This document shows, piece after piece, positions 37,129 through 45,636 of a stretch of DNA of 64,000 bases. Source of the DNA: JACKJK01 sp046159835 (GTDB taxonomy: Bacteria; Pseudomonadota; Alphaproteobacteria; Rhizobiales; Tepidamorphaceae). The notes under the pieces were generated by a model. That model had not been told where the DNA came from and ran no database searches. It saw only the letters and a list, made by a program, of their open reading frames with translations. The stretch is from the NCBI RefSeq assembly GCF_046159835.1, contig NZ_JBJXCY010000001.1, forward strand, positions 1,302,001 through 1,366,000, read 5' to 3'. Within the stretch, counting starts at the first letter, position 1; each line of letters begins with the position of its first letter. Position numbers and translations under genes: made by a program.

Positions 37129-37917
37129 TCAGGGTAGGGCGCGCTGCAGGGCGTCGTCCTGCCCGGCAACCGTCAGTACCGTCTCGGTTGACGCGAGAGC
37201 CTGCGCCAGTTCACCTGGCGGGGTTTCGTCGGTGACGAGTTCATCGATGTTGGCAAAACCGCTGACGGTCACCAGTCCCTGCCGGCCAAATTTCGTGTGG
37301 TCGGTGATGACGACGCTGCGCTCGCCACGCTCCAGCACCGTGCGGGCAAACTCCGCTTCCTCAAGGTCGTAGTCCATGACGCCGAGGCGCGCGTCCACCG
37401 CGCCGGTGGAGATGATCGCGTGGCGCACGGAAAAGCGCGTGATGAATTCGATGGCCGATGCGCCGAAGGCCGCGCCCGAGTCGCTGCGCAACTCACCGCC
37501 GGCCATGTAGACGCGGTTGTTGTTCACCGTCGCCAGCGTGCGGGCGATATCTGATGAATTGGTGACGACCGTCAGCCTGCGGTGGCCGAGCAGTTCGCGG
37601 GCGAGGAAACTCGTCGTCGTGCCCGTGTCCAGCATGATGGAATCGCCATCGGCGATCGTGCCCGCAACGTGGCGGGCGATGGCGCGCTTGGCGGGTGCAT
37701 TCTCGCGCATGCGCCGCTCGAACGGAGCCTCGCCCGACTGACCGGCCAGCGATGCCGCGCCGTGCATGCGCACGACTTTTCCCAAGTCCGCCAAGGGTTT
37801 CAGGTCGCGGCGAACGGTCTCCATCGACACGCCGAGCGTGTCGGCGAGGTCGGTCACCGTCACCGTCCCGTGTTCGTTCAGAAGGCGAAGTATATCGCCG
37901 TGGCGTTTGGTCAGCAT
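37129..37917 (-). CDS. DeoR-family transcriptional regulator
   Basis: 262 residues from the ATG at 37917. The N-terminal helix-turn-helix (about 1-56) reads ILRLLNEHGTVTVTDLADTL followed by SMETVRRDLKPLADLGKVVRMHGAA. The C-terminal DeoR sensor domain contains DTGTTTSFLARELLG and the VVTNSSDIA block, where family members bind phosphorylated metabolites. It is divergent from the proX gene, with candidate operators in between, so it most likely controls the importer operon. It is convergent with the crotonase gene. Confidence 0.92.
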   Translation of the reverse strand: MLTKRHGDILRLLNEHGTVTVTDLADTLGVSMETVRRDLKPLADLGKVVRMHGAASLAGQSGEAPFERRMRENAPAKRAIARHVAGTIADGDSIMLDTGTTTSFLARELLGHRRLTVVTNSSDIARTLATVNNNRVYMAGGELRSDSGAAFGASAIEFITRFSVRHAIISTGAVDARLGVMDYDLEEAEFARTVLERGERSVVITDHTKFGRQGLVTVSGFANIDELVTDETPPGELAQALASTETVLTVAGQDDALQRALP

Positions 37918-37958
37918 CGTCTCTGGCCGCTCCTGCGCCCGGTTTGGGCAGCGCTGCA

Positions 37959-37996
37959 CATGAAACCATCAAAACTCAAAAAACCGGGCATGAAAA
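37959..37996. promoter_or_regulatory. direct repeats, candidate DeoR operator
   Basis: Three copies of an octamer: CATGAAAC (37959-37966), directly followed by CATCAAAA (37967-37974), and CATGAAAA (37989-37996). Tandem short direct repeats are typical of DeoR-family operators. They lie between the regulator start and the proX promoter. Confidence 0.55.
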
Positions 37997-38019
37997 CCAA
38001 TAAACACCACAAACACGGA

Positions 38020-38048
38020 TTGACAGCCTGTTTGGCGCGGGGTTCGAT
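38020..38048 (+). promoter_or_regulatory. candidate promoter of the proXVW operon
   Basis: A perfect -35 TTGACA (38020-38025), a 17-base spacer and a weak -10 TTCGAT (38043-38048). The leader to proX would be about 105 bases. Confidence 0.55.
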
Positions 38049-38087
38049 TAACGCACTGCTGACGGAGAGAAGACGCCGCAAACAGGC
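38026..38087 (+). promoter_or_regulatory. 9+9 inverted repeat around the proX start site
   Basis: GCCTGTTTG (38026-38034) and CAAACAGGC (38079-38087) form a perfect inverted repeat 44 bases apart that encloses the -10. It could be a looped operator or, if transcription starts upstream, a leader hairpin. Confidence 0.4.
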
Positions 38088-38161
38088 GCGATCGCATCAA
38101 CCACGCGGCTCCAGAGGGCAAGCAGACACCACGGCTCACGGAGCCAAGCAGGAGGACGATC

Positions 38162-39124
38162 ATGCAACTTGGCACAACACTTCGGCGCACCTCTCACGCG
38201 CTGGCACTGGCGGCGGCACTGGCGCTGCCGGGGGCGGCATCCGCACAGGAATCCACCGACGCAATCAAGCTGACGCTCCACGACTGGACCGGCCAGCTCA
38301 TCACCACCCAGCTCATGGGCGAAGTCCTCAAGAAGGCCGGCTACAGCGTGGAATACGTCCAGGCCGACTACCTCGCGCAGTTTGCGGGCCTTGAATCGGG
38401 CGACCTGCACGTCGCCATGGAAATCTGGGAGACGACCGGCCGCGACGCCATGGACGCCTCGACCGCCACGGGCAAGGTCGAGAATCTTGGCCCCACGGGC
38501 ATGAAGGCCAAGGAAGAGTGGTGGTACCCGGAATACATGAAGGAGAAGTGCCCGGGCCTTCCCAACTGGGAAGCGCTGAAGGAAGAAGCCTGCGCAGAAG
38601 CCTTCTCCATCGCCGAGACCGCGCCGAAGGGCCGTTATCTTGGCGGACCCGTCACCTGGGGCGGCTATGACGAGGAACGCGTCGAAGCGCTGGACCTGCC
38701 GTTCGAGGTGATCCACGCCGGCACCGACGCCGCGCTGTTCGCCGAGCTTGAAAGCGCCTACCAGCGCGAAGCCCCGATCCTGCTGTGGATCTACGCGCCG
38801 CACTGGGCACCCGCCAAGTACAAGGGCGAGTGGGTCGAATTCCCCGAATACACGAAGGAATGCTACGAGGACGCCTCTTGGGGTTCCAACCCGGACGCGC
38901 AGTACGACTGCGGCAAGCCCTTCGGCGAGATCTGGAAGGTTTCCTGGTCCGGTCTGAAGAACAAGTGGCCCGGCGCCTACGAAGCCATCAAGGCCTTCAC
39001 CATCAACAACGACGAGATGGGTGCGATGATCTCCGCCGTCGACCTCGACGGCAAGAGCGTCGAGGAGGTTGTTGGCAACTGGATGTCCGAGAACGAGGAC
39101 CGCTGGTCCAAGTGGATCGAGTAG
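38162..39124 (+). CDS. proX: glycine betaine/proline-type ABC substrate-binding protein
   Basis: 320 residues with a Sec signal peptide cleaved near ALALPGAASAQ. A periplasmic OpuAC-type binding protein. It is rich in aromatic residues expected to form a cation-pi box for quaternary amines (EIWETTGRD, EEWWYPEYM, VTWGGYDEE, WIYAPHW). It has five cysteines at positions compatible with disulfides. It opens the proXVW operon, with AGGAGGA just before the ATG. The exact ligand (betaine, choline, carnitine or other) cannot be read from the sequence. Confidence 0.9.
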   Translation: MQLGTTLRRTSHALALAAALALPGAASAQESTDAIKLTLHDWTGQLITTQLMGEVLKKAGYSVEYVQADYLAQFAGLESGDLHVAMEIWETTGRDAMDASTATGKVENLGPTGMKAKEEWWYPEYMKEKCPGLPNWEALKEEACAEAFSIAETAPKGRYLGGPVTWGGYDEERVEALDLPFEVIHAGTDAALFAELESAYQREAPILLWIYAPHWAPAKYKGEWVEFPEYTKECYEDASWGSNPDAQYDCGKPFGEIWKVSWSGLKNKWPGAYEAIKAFTINNDEMGAMISAVDLDGKSVEEVVGNWMSENEDRWSKWIE

Positions 39125-39234
39125 TCCACGCATCCTGACCGGTTCGCGGTCAAACTTGGCCGGTCCGCCGCATCCACCGCGGCGGGCCGCGCCCTTCACC
39201 CATCCCGTTTGGTCCACCGCGGCGGAAGCGACCG

Positions 39235-40251
39235 ATGACGCGAGACGACGCCAAGCTCGTATGCCGGGACGTCTGGAAGATTTTCGGACACGGCGCGCGC
39301 GATTTCCTCAATGAGCACGGCGGCAAGCCGACTGCCGGCGCGCTGCACGAGGCCGGACTTGTCGGCGCGGTGCAGCACGTCAACCTCGAAGTCCGCTCCG
39401 GCGAGATCTTCGTCATCATGGGCCTGTCCGGATCGGGCAAGTCCACGCTGGTGCGCTGCCTGTCGCGTCTGATCGAGCCGACATCTGGTGAAATCCTCTT
39501 CAACGGCGAAAACCTGCTGGCGGCCGACGACAAGCGGATGATCGAGATCCGCCGCCACCAGATGGGCATGGTCTTTCAGCACTTCGCCCTGCTGCCACAC
39601 CTGACCGTGCTGGAGAACGTCGCCTTTCCGCTGGATGTTCAGGGCATGGCCCGCGCCAGGCGCGAGGAACGTGCCGCCCAGATGATCGAGCTGGTCGGGC
39701 TCGGCGGCAAGGAAGGCTTCTATCCGCGCGAACTTTCCGGCGGCCAGCAGCAGCGCGTCGGCATTGCGCGCTCGCTCGCCGTGGAGCCGGAGTTGTGGTT
39801 CCTCGACGAGCCGTTCTCCGCGCTCGATCCGCTCATCCGCCGCGAGATGCAGGACGAGTTCGCCCGCCTGCAATCGGTCCTGAAGAAGACCATCATCTTC
39901 ATCACCCACGATTTCGACGAGGCGATCCGGCTCGCGGACCGCATCGCCATCATGAAGGACGGCGCGATCGTACAGGCGGCGACGCCGGAGGAGATCGTTC
40001 TGAACCCGGCAACCGACTATGTCGCGGAATTCACCCGCAGCGTCTCCAAGTCGAAGGTGGTGAAGGCGCGCGCGCTGATGAAGCCGCTCAACGGCTCGGT
40101 GCCACCGAAGACCATACCCGCCACCTCCACCATCGCCGATGCCGCGCCGCACTTCTCAGACGAGGCGACAAGCCTTGCCGTGGTGGAAGGCGACGAGCCA
40201 ATCGGCGTGCTGGAACGCGCCGACGTGATCAACGTCATGATGCAGGGCTGA
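39235..40251 (+). CDS. proV: glycine betaine-type ABC transporter ATPase
   Basis: 338 residues. Walker A GLSGSGKST, signature LSGGQQQRVGIARS, Walker B LWFLDEPFSALDP and switch FITHDFDEAIRLAD. The N-terminus has the OpuA/ProV-type WKIFG motif. The C-terminal part is a shortened regulatory tail with only about one CBS-like remnant (LAVVEGDEPIGVLERADVINVM), shorter than E. coli ProV (400 residues). The permease gene starts 6 bases after the stop. The gap from proX is 110 bases. Confidence 0.92.
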   Translation: MTRDDAKLVCRDVWKIFGHGARDFLNEHGGKPTAGALHEAGLVGAVQHVNLEVRSGEIFVIMGLSGSGKSTLVRCLSRLIEPTSGEILFNGENLLAADDKRMIEIRRHQMGMVFQHFALLPHLTVLENVAFPLDVQGMARARREERAAQMIELVGLGGKEGFYPRELSGGQQQRVGIARSLAVEPELWFLDEPFSALDPLIRREMQDEFARLQSVLKKTIIFITHDFDEAIRLADRIAIMKDGAIVQAATPEEIVLNPATDYVAEFTRSVSKSKVVKARALMKPLNGSVPPKTIPATSTIADAAPHFSDEATSLAVVEGDEPIGVLERADVINVMMQG

Positions 40252-40257
40252 CGACAC

Positions 40258-42282
40258 ATGGCGGCGCTCGACCATACCGCGACAGAAAGCCCGCAGGCAG
40301 GGTTCGGCGCGCGCTATGCCGGGCTGGTCGCGTGGGTTGCGGCGCTGGCGATTTTTGCTGCCCTATGGTTTGCCGGCAAAGGCGCGGTGAAGTGGGCGTT
40401 CGATTACCCCAAGGACTGGATCATCCCCGCGCGGCGATGGATCGGTGATGCCATGAAATGGTTGCTGAACGATGCGACCTTCGGCCTGTTCACCTTCCTC
40501 GACCTGACACGGTTCATCGCAGCTGCCATCGACGTGCCGTACCGGCTGGCGCTGAGCCTGCTGTCCACCGGCTTCCTCGAAGGGCAGGGGTCGAGCGCGA
40601 TCCAGATCGTGCCGCCGATCTCGTGGATCGCAGTCATCGCCATCGTCGCCATGATCGGCTGGCACGCGGGCGGGCGGAAGCTCGCGCTACTGGTTGCCGG
40701 CTGTTTCACGTTCCTTGCCGTCTTCGGTCAGTGGGACAGCGCCATGGTGACGCTGGCCTCCATCATCGTCGCAGTGCCCATCGGCGTCGCGCTCGGCCTC
40801 GTCATGGGGATCGCCGCCTATCGGTGGCCGATGCTTGAACGCGCGATCATCCCGCTGCTCGACCTGATGCAGACGATCCCCGTCTTCGCCTACCTCGTGC
40901 CGATCCTGTTCCTGTTCGGCTTCGGGCCGACGGCCGCCGTGGTCGCGACGTTGATCTACGCGCTGCCGCCCATGACGCGCATCACGATCCTCTCGCTGCA
41001 GCAGGTGCCCTCCGAGGTGGTCGATCTCGGCAACATGGTAGGCTGCACGCGCCGCCAGATGACGTGGCGCATTCTCGTGCCAAGTGCCAAGGACGCGCTG
41101 ATGGTCGGCGTGAACCAGGTCATCATGCTCTCGCTGAACATGGTCATCATCGCCTCCATGATCGGCGCAGGCGGCCTCGGCTTCGACGTGCTGGCGGCGC
41201 TTCGCCGGTTGAATATCGGGGCAGGTCTGGAAGCGGGTCTCGCCATCGTGGCGCTGGCCATCGCGCTCGATCGTCTGAGCCAGGCCTATGCCAACAAGGC
41301 CGCACGCCCGCACCACCACGGCGCGGAGAAGCGCAACCTCGTCGCGCGCCATCCTTATACGGCAGCGGCACTTCTTCTGATCGCCGTGACGATGCTGCTC
41401 GGGCTGTTCCTGCCGCCGGTGCAGGACTACCCGGACGCGGCGAAGGTTTCGACCGGCGCGTTCTGGACCGACCTCGTCAGCTGGATCAACATCAACTTCT
41501 ACGACGTACTGGAGGGCTTCAAGAACGCGCTCCTGCTCAACTTCATGATCCCGCTGAAGCGGTTCCTGCTCGGCCTGCCATGGGCCGGCGTCGTCGCATT
41601 GCTGGCCTTCGTCGGCTGGCGGCTCGGCGGCCTGCGGCTGGCGCTGACGGTCGGCGTCCTGAGCTTCCTGATCGCCGCCACGGACCAGTGGGACAAGGCG
41701 ATGATCACGGTCTACCTGTGCGGTTCGGCTGTGATCCTCGCCTCGCTGATCGGCATTCCCATCGCCATCCTTGTTGCCACGCGCGACCGGCTTTGGGGCT
41801 GGGCCCAGGTCGTCATCGACACGCTCCAGACCTTGCCGTCCTTCGTCTACCTGATGCCGGCGGTGATGCTGTTCCGGGTCGGCGACTTCACCGCGATGAT
41901 CGCGGTCGTCGCCTATGCCATCGCGCCGGCCATCCGCTACACGGTTCTGGGCCTGCGCGGCGTTGATCCGCGCCTCATCGAGGCGGGCCGCGCAATGGGC
42001 TGCACGCCCTGGCAGCTTCTGACGCGCATCCGGCTGAAGCTCGCCTTGCCGGAGATCATGCTCGGCCTGAACCAGACCATCATGTTCGCGCTGTCGATGC
42101 TGGTCATCACCGCGCTGGTGGGCACCCGCGACCTTGGACAGGAGGTCTATATCGCGCTGACCAAGGCGGACACGGGCCGCGGCCTCGTCGCCGGCCTCGC
42201 GGTCGCCTTCATAGGCATCATCGCCGACCGGCTCATCTCGGCGGGCGCGCGGCGCACGCGCCAGAGCCTCGGACTTCAGTGA
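40258..42282 (+). CDS. proW: glycine betaine-type ABC permease, double (fused) form
   Basis: 674 residues, about twice the usual ProW length. It contains two complete permease halves, each with a DxxQTxPxFxYL segment (LDLMQTIPVFAYLVPILFL near 200 and IDTLQTLPSFVYLMPAVML near 520) and an EAA-like loop (MVGCTRRQMTWRILVPSA and AMGCTPWQLLTRIRLKLALPE). One polypeptide can thus supply the whole membrane channel. I count roughly 13-15 hydrophobic helices. It is followed after 4 bases by a kinase gene. Confidence 0.9.
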   Translation: MAALDHTATESPQAGFGARYAGLVAWVAALAIFAALWFAGKGAVKWAFDYPKDWIIPARRWIGDAMKWLLNDATFGLFTFLDLTRFIAAAIDVPYRLALSLLSTGFLEGQGSSAIQIVPPISWIAVIAIVAMIGWHAGGRKLALLVAGCFTFLAVFGQWDSAMVTLASIIVAVPIGVALGLVMGIAAYRWPMLERAIIPLLDLMQTIPVFAYLVPILFLFGFGPTAAVVATLIYALPPMTRITILSLQQVPSEVVDLGNMVGCTRRQMTWRILVPSAKDALMVGVNQVIMLSLNMVIIASMIGAGGLGFDVLAALRRLNIGAGLEAGLAIVALAIALDRLSQAYANKAARPHHHGAEKRNLVARHPYTAAALLLIAVTMLLGLFLPPVQDYPDAAKVSTGAFWTDLVSWININFYDVLEGFKNALLLNFMIPLKRFLLGLPWAGVVALLAFVGWRLGGLRLALTVGVLSFLIAATDQWDKAMITVYLCGSAVILASLIGIPIAILVATRDRLWGWAQVVIDTLQTLPSFVYLMPAVMLFRVGDFTAMIAVVAYAIAPAIRYTVLGLRGVDPRLIEAGRAMGCTPWQLLTRIRLKLALPEIMLGLNQTIMFALSMLVITALVGTRDLGQEVYIALTKADTGRGLVAGLAVAFIGIIADRLISAGARRTRQSLGLQ

Positions 42283-42286
42283 GGCG

Positions 42287-43192
42287 ATGGGCATGTCCGA
42301 AGACCGCATCGCTGAAGACCGCATTGCCAAGCTTGACTGCTGGAACGGCTCGATCTCCATCGAACCGTTGAAAGGCGGGTTGTCGAACGAGAGCCATGTC
42401 GTGCGCGATGCCGCCGGACGCCACGTGGTGCGGTTCGGGCGCGATTTCCCGTTCCACCAGGTGTACCGCGACCGGGAACTGATGACCGCACGCGCAGCCC
42501 ACGAGGCGGGCTTTGCGCCCGCCGTCGAACATGCCGAACCCGGCGTAATGGTGTGCGCCTTCATCGAGGCGAAGACGTTCGGCGAGGAAGACGTGCGCGC
42601 CAATCCGGAGCGCATCGCGGATCTCATCCGCCGCTTCCACACCACCATGCCGCACCATGTCTCGGGCGCGGGCTACATGTTCTGGGTCTTCCACGTGATC
42701 CGCGACTACGCGCGCACGCTTGCCGCCGCCAAGAGCCGGATGAGCAAGGAGCTTCCCGGCTACCTGAAGCTTGCCGACGAGCTGGAAGCCGCGCAGGTGC
42801 CGCTGCCTATCATCTTCGGCCACAACGACCTGCTGCCCGCCAACATCATGGATGACGGCCAGCGCCTGTGGCTCATCGATTTCGAATATGCGGGCTTCAA
42901 CACCGCGATGTTCGATCTTGCCGGTGCCGCCTCCAACGCCGGCATGGACGACGACCAGTCGAAACGGCTCGTCACCGCCTATCTCGGCCATGAGCCGGGC
43001 GCGGCCTTCAAAACGGCCAACGCGGCCATGCAATGCGCTTCGCTGCTGCGCGAAGCCATGTGGAGCATGGTCTCGGAAATCTTCCTCGACGCGCCGGGCG
43101 CCGACTACGAGGCCTACACGGCGGAGAACCTCCAGCGGCTCGAGGAAGCCCTTCAAACCTACACGGCAATTCAAAGGAACGGCGGACAATGA
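42287..43192 (+). CDS. choline kinase-like phosphotransferase (first copy)
   Basis: 301 residues. A protein-kinase-like fold of the choline kinase/aminoglycoside phosphotransferase group. The nucleotide region is GGLSNESHVV, the catalytic Brenner motif HNDLLPAN is at 179-186, and the metal-binding Asp is in WLIDFEYAG (197-203). The latter two are intact. The stop overlaps the next ATG (ATGA). Position in a betaine-type uptake and demethylation operon suggests it phosphorylates an amino alcohol or related hydroxylated amine; this is inference. Confidence 0.85.
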   Translation: MGMSEDRIAEDRIAKLDCWNGSISIEPLKGGLSNESHVVRDAAGRHVVRFGRDFPFHQVYRDRELMTARAAHEAGFAPAVEHAEPGVMVCAFIEAKTFGEEDVRANPERIADLIRRFHTTMPHHVSGAGYMFWVFHVIRDYARTLAAAKSRMSKELPGYLKLADELEAAQVPLPIIFGHNDLLPANIMDDGQRLWLIDFEYAGFNTAMFDLAGAASNAGMDDDQSKRLVTAYLGHEPGAAFKTANAAMQCASLLREAMWSMVSEIFLDAPGADYEAYTAENLQRLEEALQTYTAIQRNGGQ

Positions 43193-45630
43193 CCCTGCCA
43201 AAGCACGCACAGATCGTCGTCATCGGCGGCGGCATTATCGGCTGCTCGACGGCCTATCACCTGGCGCGCGACCACAAGTGCGATGTCGTCCTGCTGGAAC
43301 AGGGCAAGCTGACATCCGGCTCCACCTGGCATGCGGCGGGCCTCGTCGGTCAGTTGCGCTCGTCCGCCTCCATCACGCGGGTGCTGAAATACTCGGTCGA
43401 CCTCTACAAGAACCTCGACAAGGAGACGGGGCTGGAGACCGGCTGGAAGATGACCGGTTGCCTGCGCCTTGCGACAAACGAGGACCGCTGGACCGAGTAT
43501 CGCCGCCTCGCCACCACCGCGAAGAGCTTCGGAATGGAGATGCATCTCGTCTCGCCCGAAGAGGTGAAGAAGATGTGGCCGCTGATGGACACGTCCGACC
43601 TCGTCGGCGCCAGCTGGCTGCCGACGGACGGGCAGGCCAGCCCCTCCGACATCACCCAGTCGCTCGCCAAGGGCGCGCGCATGCACGGGGTGAAGATCTT
43701 TGAGGACGTGCGCGTCACCGGCTTCGAGATGGACGGCGACACCATCACCGCCGTGAAGACCAAGGACGGCGACATCCACTGCGAGAAGGTCGTCAACTGC
43801 GCGGGCCAGTGGGCGCGGCAGGTTGGCGAGATGGCCGGCATCAACGTGCCGCTGCAGCCGGTGAAGCACCAATACGTCATCACCGACAACATCGACGGGT
43901 TGGCGAGCGATGCCGCGACCGTGCGCGACCCGGACCGGCGCACCTACTTCAAGGAAGAGGTCGGCGGGTTGTCCTTCGGCGGCTACGAGCCGAACCCGAT
44001 TCCCTGGACGACAGGCGACGTGCCGAACGACTGGGAATTCCAGCTCTTCGACGACGACTTCGACCATTTCGAACAGCATATCGAGCAGGCCATGGCGCGC
44101 GTGCCGGTGCTGGAGAAGACCGGCGTCAAGCAGATGATCAACGGCCCGGAAAGCTTCACGCCCGATGGCAACTTCATCCTCGGCGCTGCGCCCGAATGCG
44201 CCAACATGTTTGTCGGCGCGGGCTTCAACGCCTTCGGCATCGCGGCCGGAGGCGGCGCGGGCTGGGTGCTGGCGGAATGGGTGGTGCAGGGCGAGGCTCC
44301 GCTCGACCTGTGGGTTGTTGATATCCGCCGCTTCTCGGAACTGCACAAGGATCGCCAGTGGGTCTGCGACCGCACGCTGGAAGCCTACGGCAAGCACTAC
44401 ACGATCGGCTTCCCGCATGAGGAGTACGACAGCGGGCGTCCCTACATCGTGTCGCCGCTCTACGAACGCCTGAAGGAATACAACGCGGTGTTCGGCTCCA
44501 AGCTCGGCTGGGAGCGGCCCAACTGGTACGCACCCGACGGCATGGAACCCAAGGACGTCTATTCCATGGGCCGGCAGAACTGGTTCGAGCCGGTGGGCGA
44601 GGAACACCGCCACGTGCGCGAGGCGGTCGGCGTCTTCGACCAGTCGTCCTTTGCGAAATACGAACTGAAGGGCCCGGATGCGCTGGCGGCGCTGGAATGG
44701 ATCTGCGCCAACAACGTCTCCAAGCCTGCGGGCCGACTGACCTATACCCAGTTGCTCAATTCGCGCGGCGGCATCGAGGCGGACTTGACGGTCGCCCGGC
44801 TAGCGGACGAGCATTTCTACATCGTCACCGGCACCGGCTTCCGCACCCATGACCTCGCGTGGATTTCCGACCACCTGCCTGGAGAAGGCGAGGTCGAGGT
44901 GACCGACGTGACCGAGGACTTCGGCACCCTGTCGCTGATGGGGCCGAAGGCGCGGGACGTGCTGAAAGCGGTGACGGATGCAGACGTTTCCAACGAGGCA
45001 TTCCCCTTCGGCCATGTCCGCGAGATCGACATTGCCGGTCACACCATTCGCGCTCTGCGCGTCACCTATGTTGGCGAGCTTGGATGGGAACTGCATATCC
45101 CGATTGGCGCGACCGGCGAGGTGTTCGACGCTCTGATGGAAGCCGGCAAGCCGCACGGCCTGAAGCCCGTCGGCTATCGTGCCATCGAATCGTTGCGGCT
45201 CGAAAAGGGCTACAGGGCCTGGGGGTCGGACATCACGCCAAACGACACGCCCTTCGAGGCGGGCCTTGGCTGGGCGGTGAAGCTGAAGAAGAACGCACCC
45301 TTCATGGGCCGCGAGGCGCTGGAACAGCGCAACGGCGCGAAGCTGACCAAGCGGCTGGCGGGCTTCACGGTGGATGATCCCGACGCGGTTCTCGTCGGCC
45401 GCGAAACCATCCTGCGCAACGGCGAACCGGTCGGCTACCTCACCAGCGGTGGCTACGGCTACACGCTCGGTAAGAGCATCGGCTACGGCTACGTGAAGAA
45501 CGGGGACGGTGTTGACGACGAGTTTCTCACTTCCGGCGACTACCAGCTCGTGATCGCGAACGAGACGTTCCCCGCCAAGATCGGCCTAGATCCGTTCGTC
45601 GATCCGCAAAACACCCGCGTGAAAGGCTGA
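43189..45630 (+). CDS. DMGDH-type FAD/folate oxidoreductase (first copy)
   Basis: 813 residues from the ATG at 43189. An FAD domain of the DAO/GlyOx type (about 1-380) starts with IVVIGGGIIGCSTAYHLA. His48 in GSTWHAAGLVGQ matches the residue that binds FAD covalently in dimethylglycine and sarcosine dehydrogenases. The C-terminal half is a GcvT-like tetrahydrofolate-binding domain (YELKGPDALAALEWI, then LGWELHIP). Such enzymes oxidise N-methyl groups and pass formaldehyde to folate. Likely substrates are dimethylglycine, sarcosine or a related N-methylamine. The next gene is a paralogue, 6 bases away. Confidence 0.9.
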   Translation: MTLPKHAQIVVIGGGIIGCSTAYHLARDHKCDVVLLEQGKLTSGSTWHAAGLVGQLRSSASITRVLKYSVDLYKNLDKETGLETGWKMTGCLRLATNEDRWTEYRRLATTAKSFGMEMHLVSPEEVKKMWPLMDTSDLVGASWLPTDGQASPSDITQSLAKGARMHGVKIFEDVRVTGFEMDGDTITAVKTKDGDIHCEKVVNCAGQWARQVGEMAGINVPLQPVKHQYVITDNIDGLASDAATVRDPDRRTYFKEEVGGLSFGGYEPNPIPWTTGDVPNDWEFQLFDDDFDHFEQHIEQAMARVPVLEKTGVKQMINGPESFTPDGNFILGAAPECANMFVGAGFNAFGIAAGGGAGWVLAEWVVQGEAPLDLWVVDIRRFSELHKDRQWVCDRTLEAYGKHYTIGFPHEEYDSGRPYIVSPLYERLKEYNAVFGSKLGWERPNWYAPDGMEPKDVYSMGRQNWFEPVGEEHRHVREAVGVFDQSSFAKYELKGPDALAALEWICANNVSKPAGRLTYTQLLNSRGGIEADLTVARLADEHFYIVTGTGFRTHDLAWISDHLPGEGEVEVTDVTEDFGTLSLMGPKARDVLKAVTDADVSNEAFPFGHVREIDIAGHTIRALRVTYVGELGWELHIPIGATGEVFDALMEAGKPHGLKPVGYRAIESLRLEKGYRAWGSDITPNDTPFEAGLGWAVKLKKNAPFMGREALEQRNGAKLTKRLAGFTVDDPDAVLVGRETILRNGEPVGYLTSGGYGYTLGKSIGYGYVKNGDGVDDEFLTSGDYQLVIANETFPAKIGLDPFVDPQNTRVKG

Positions 45631-45636
45631 CGACCA

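Noticed and set aside
40687..42648. 653-codon minus-strand frame opposite proW
   Set aside because: Low-complexity Asp/Arg/His composition mirrors a hydrophobic plus-strand protein; no domain.
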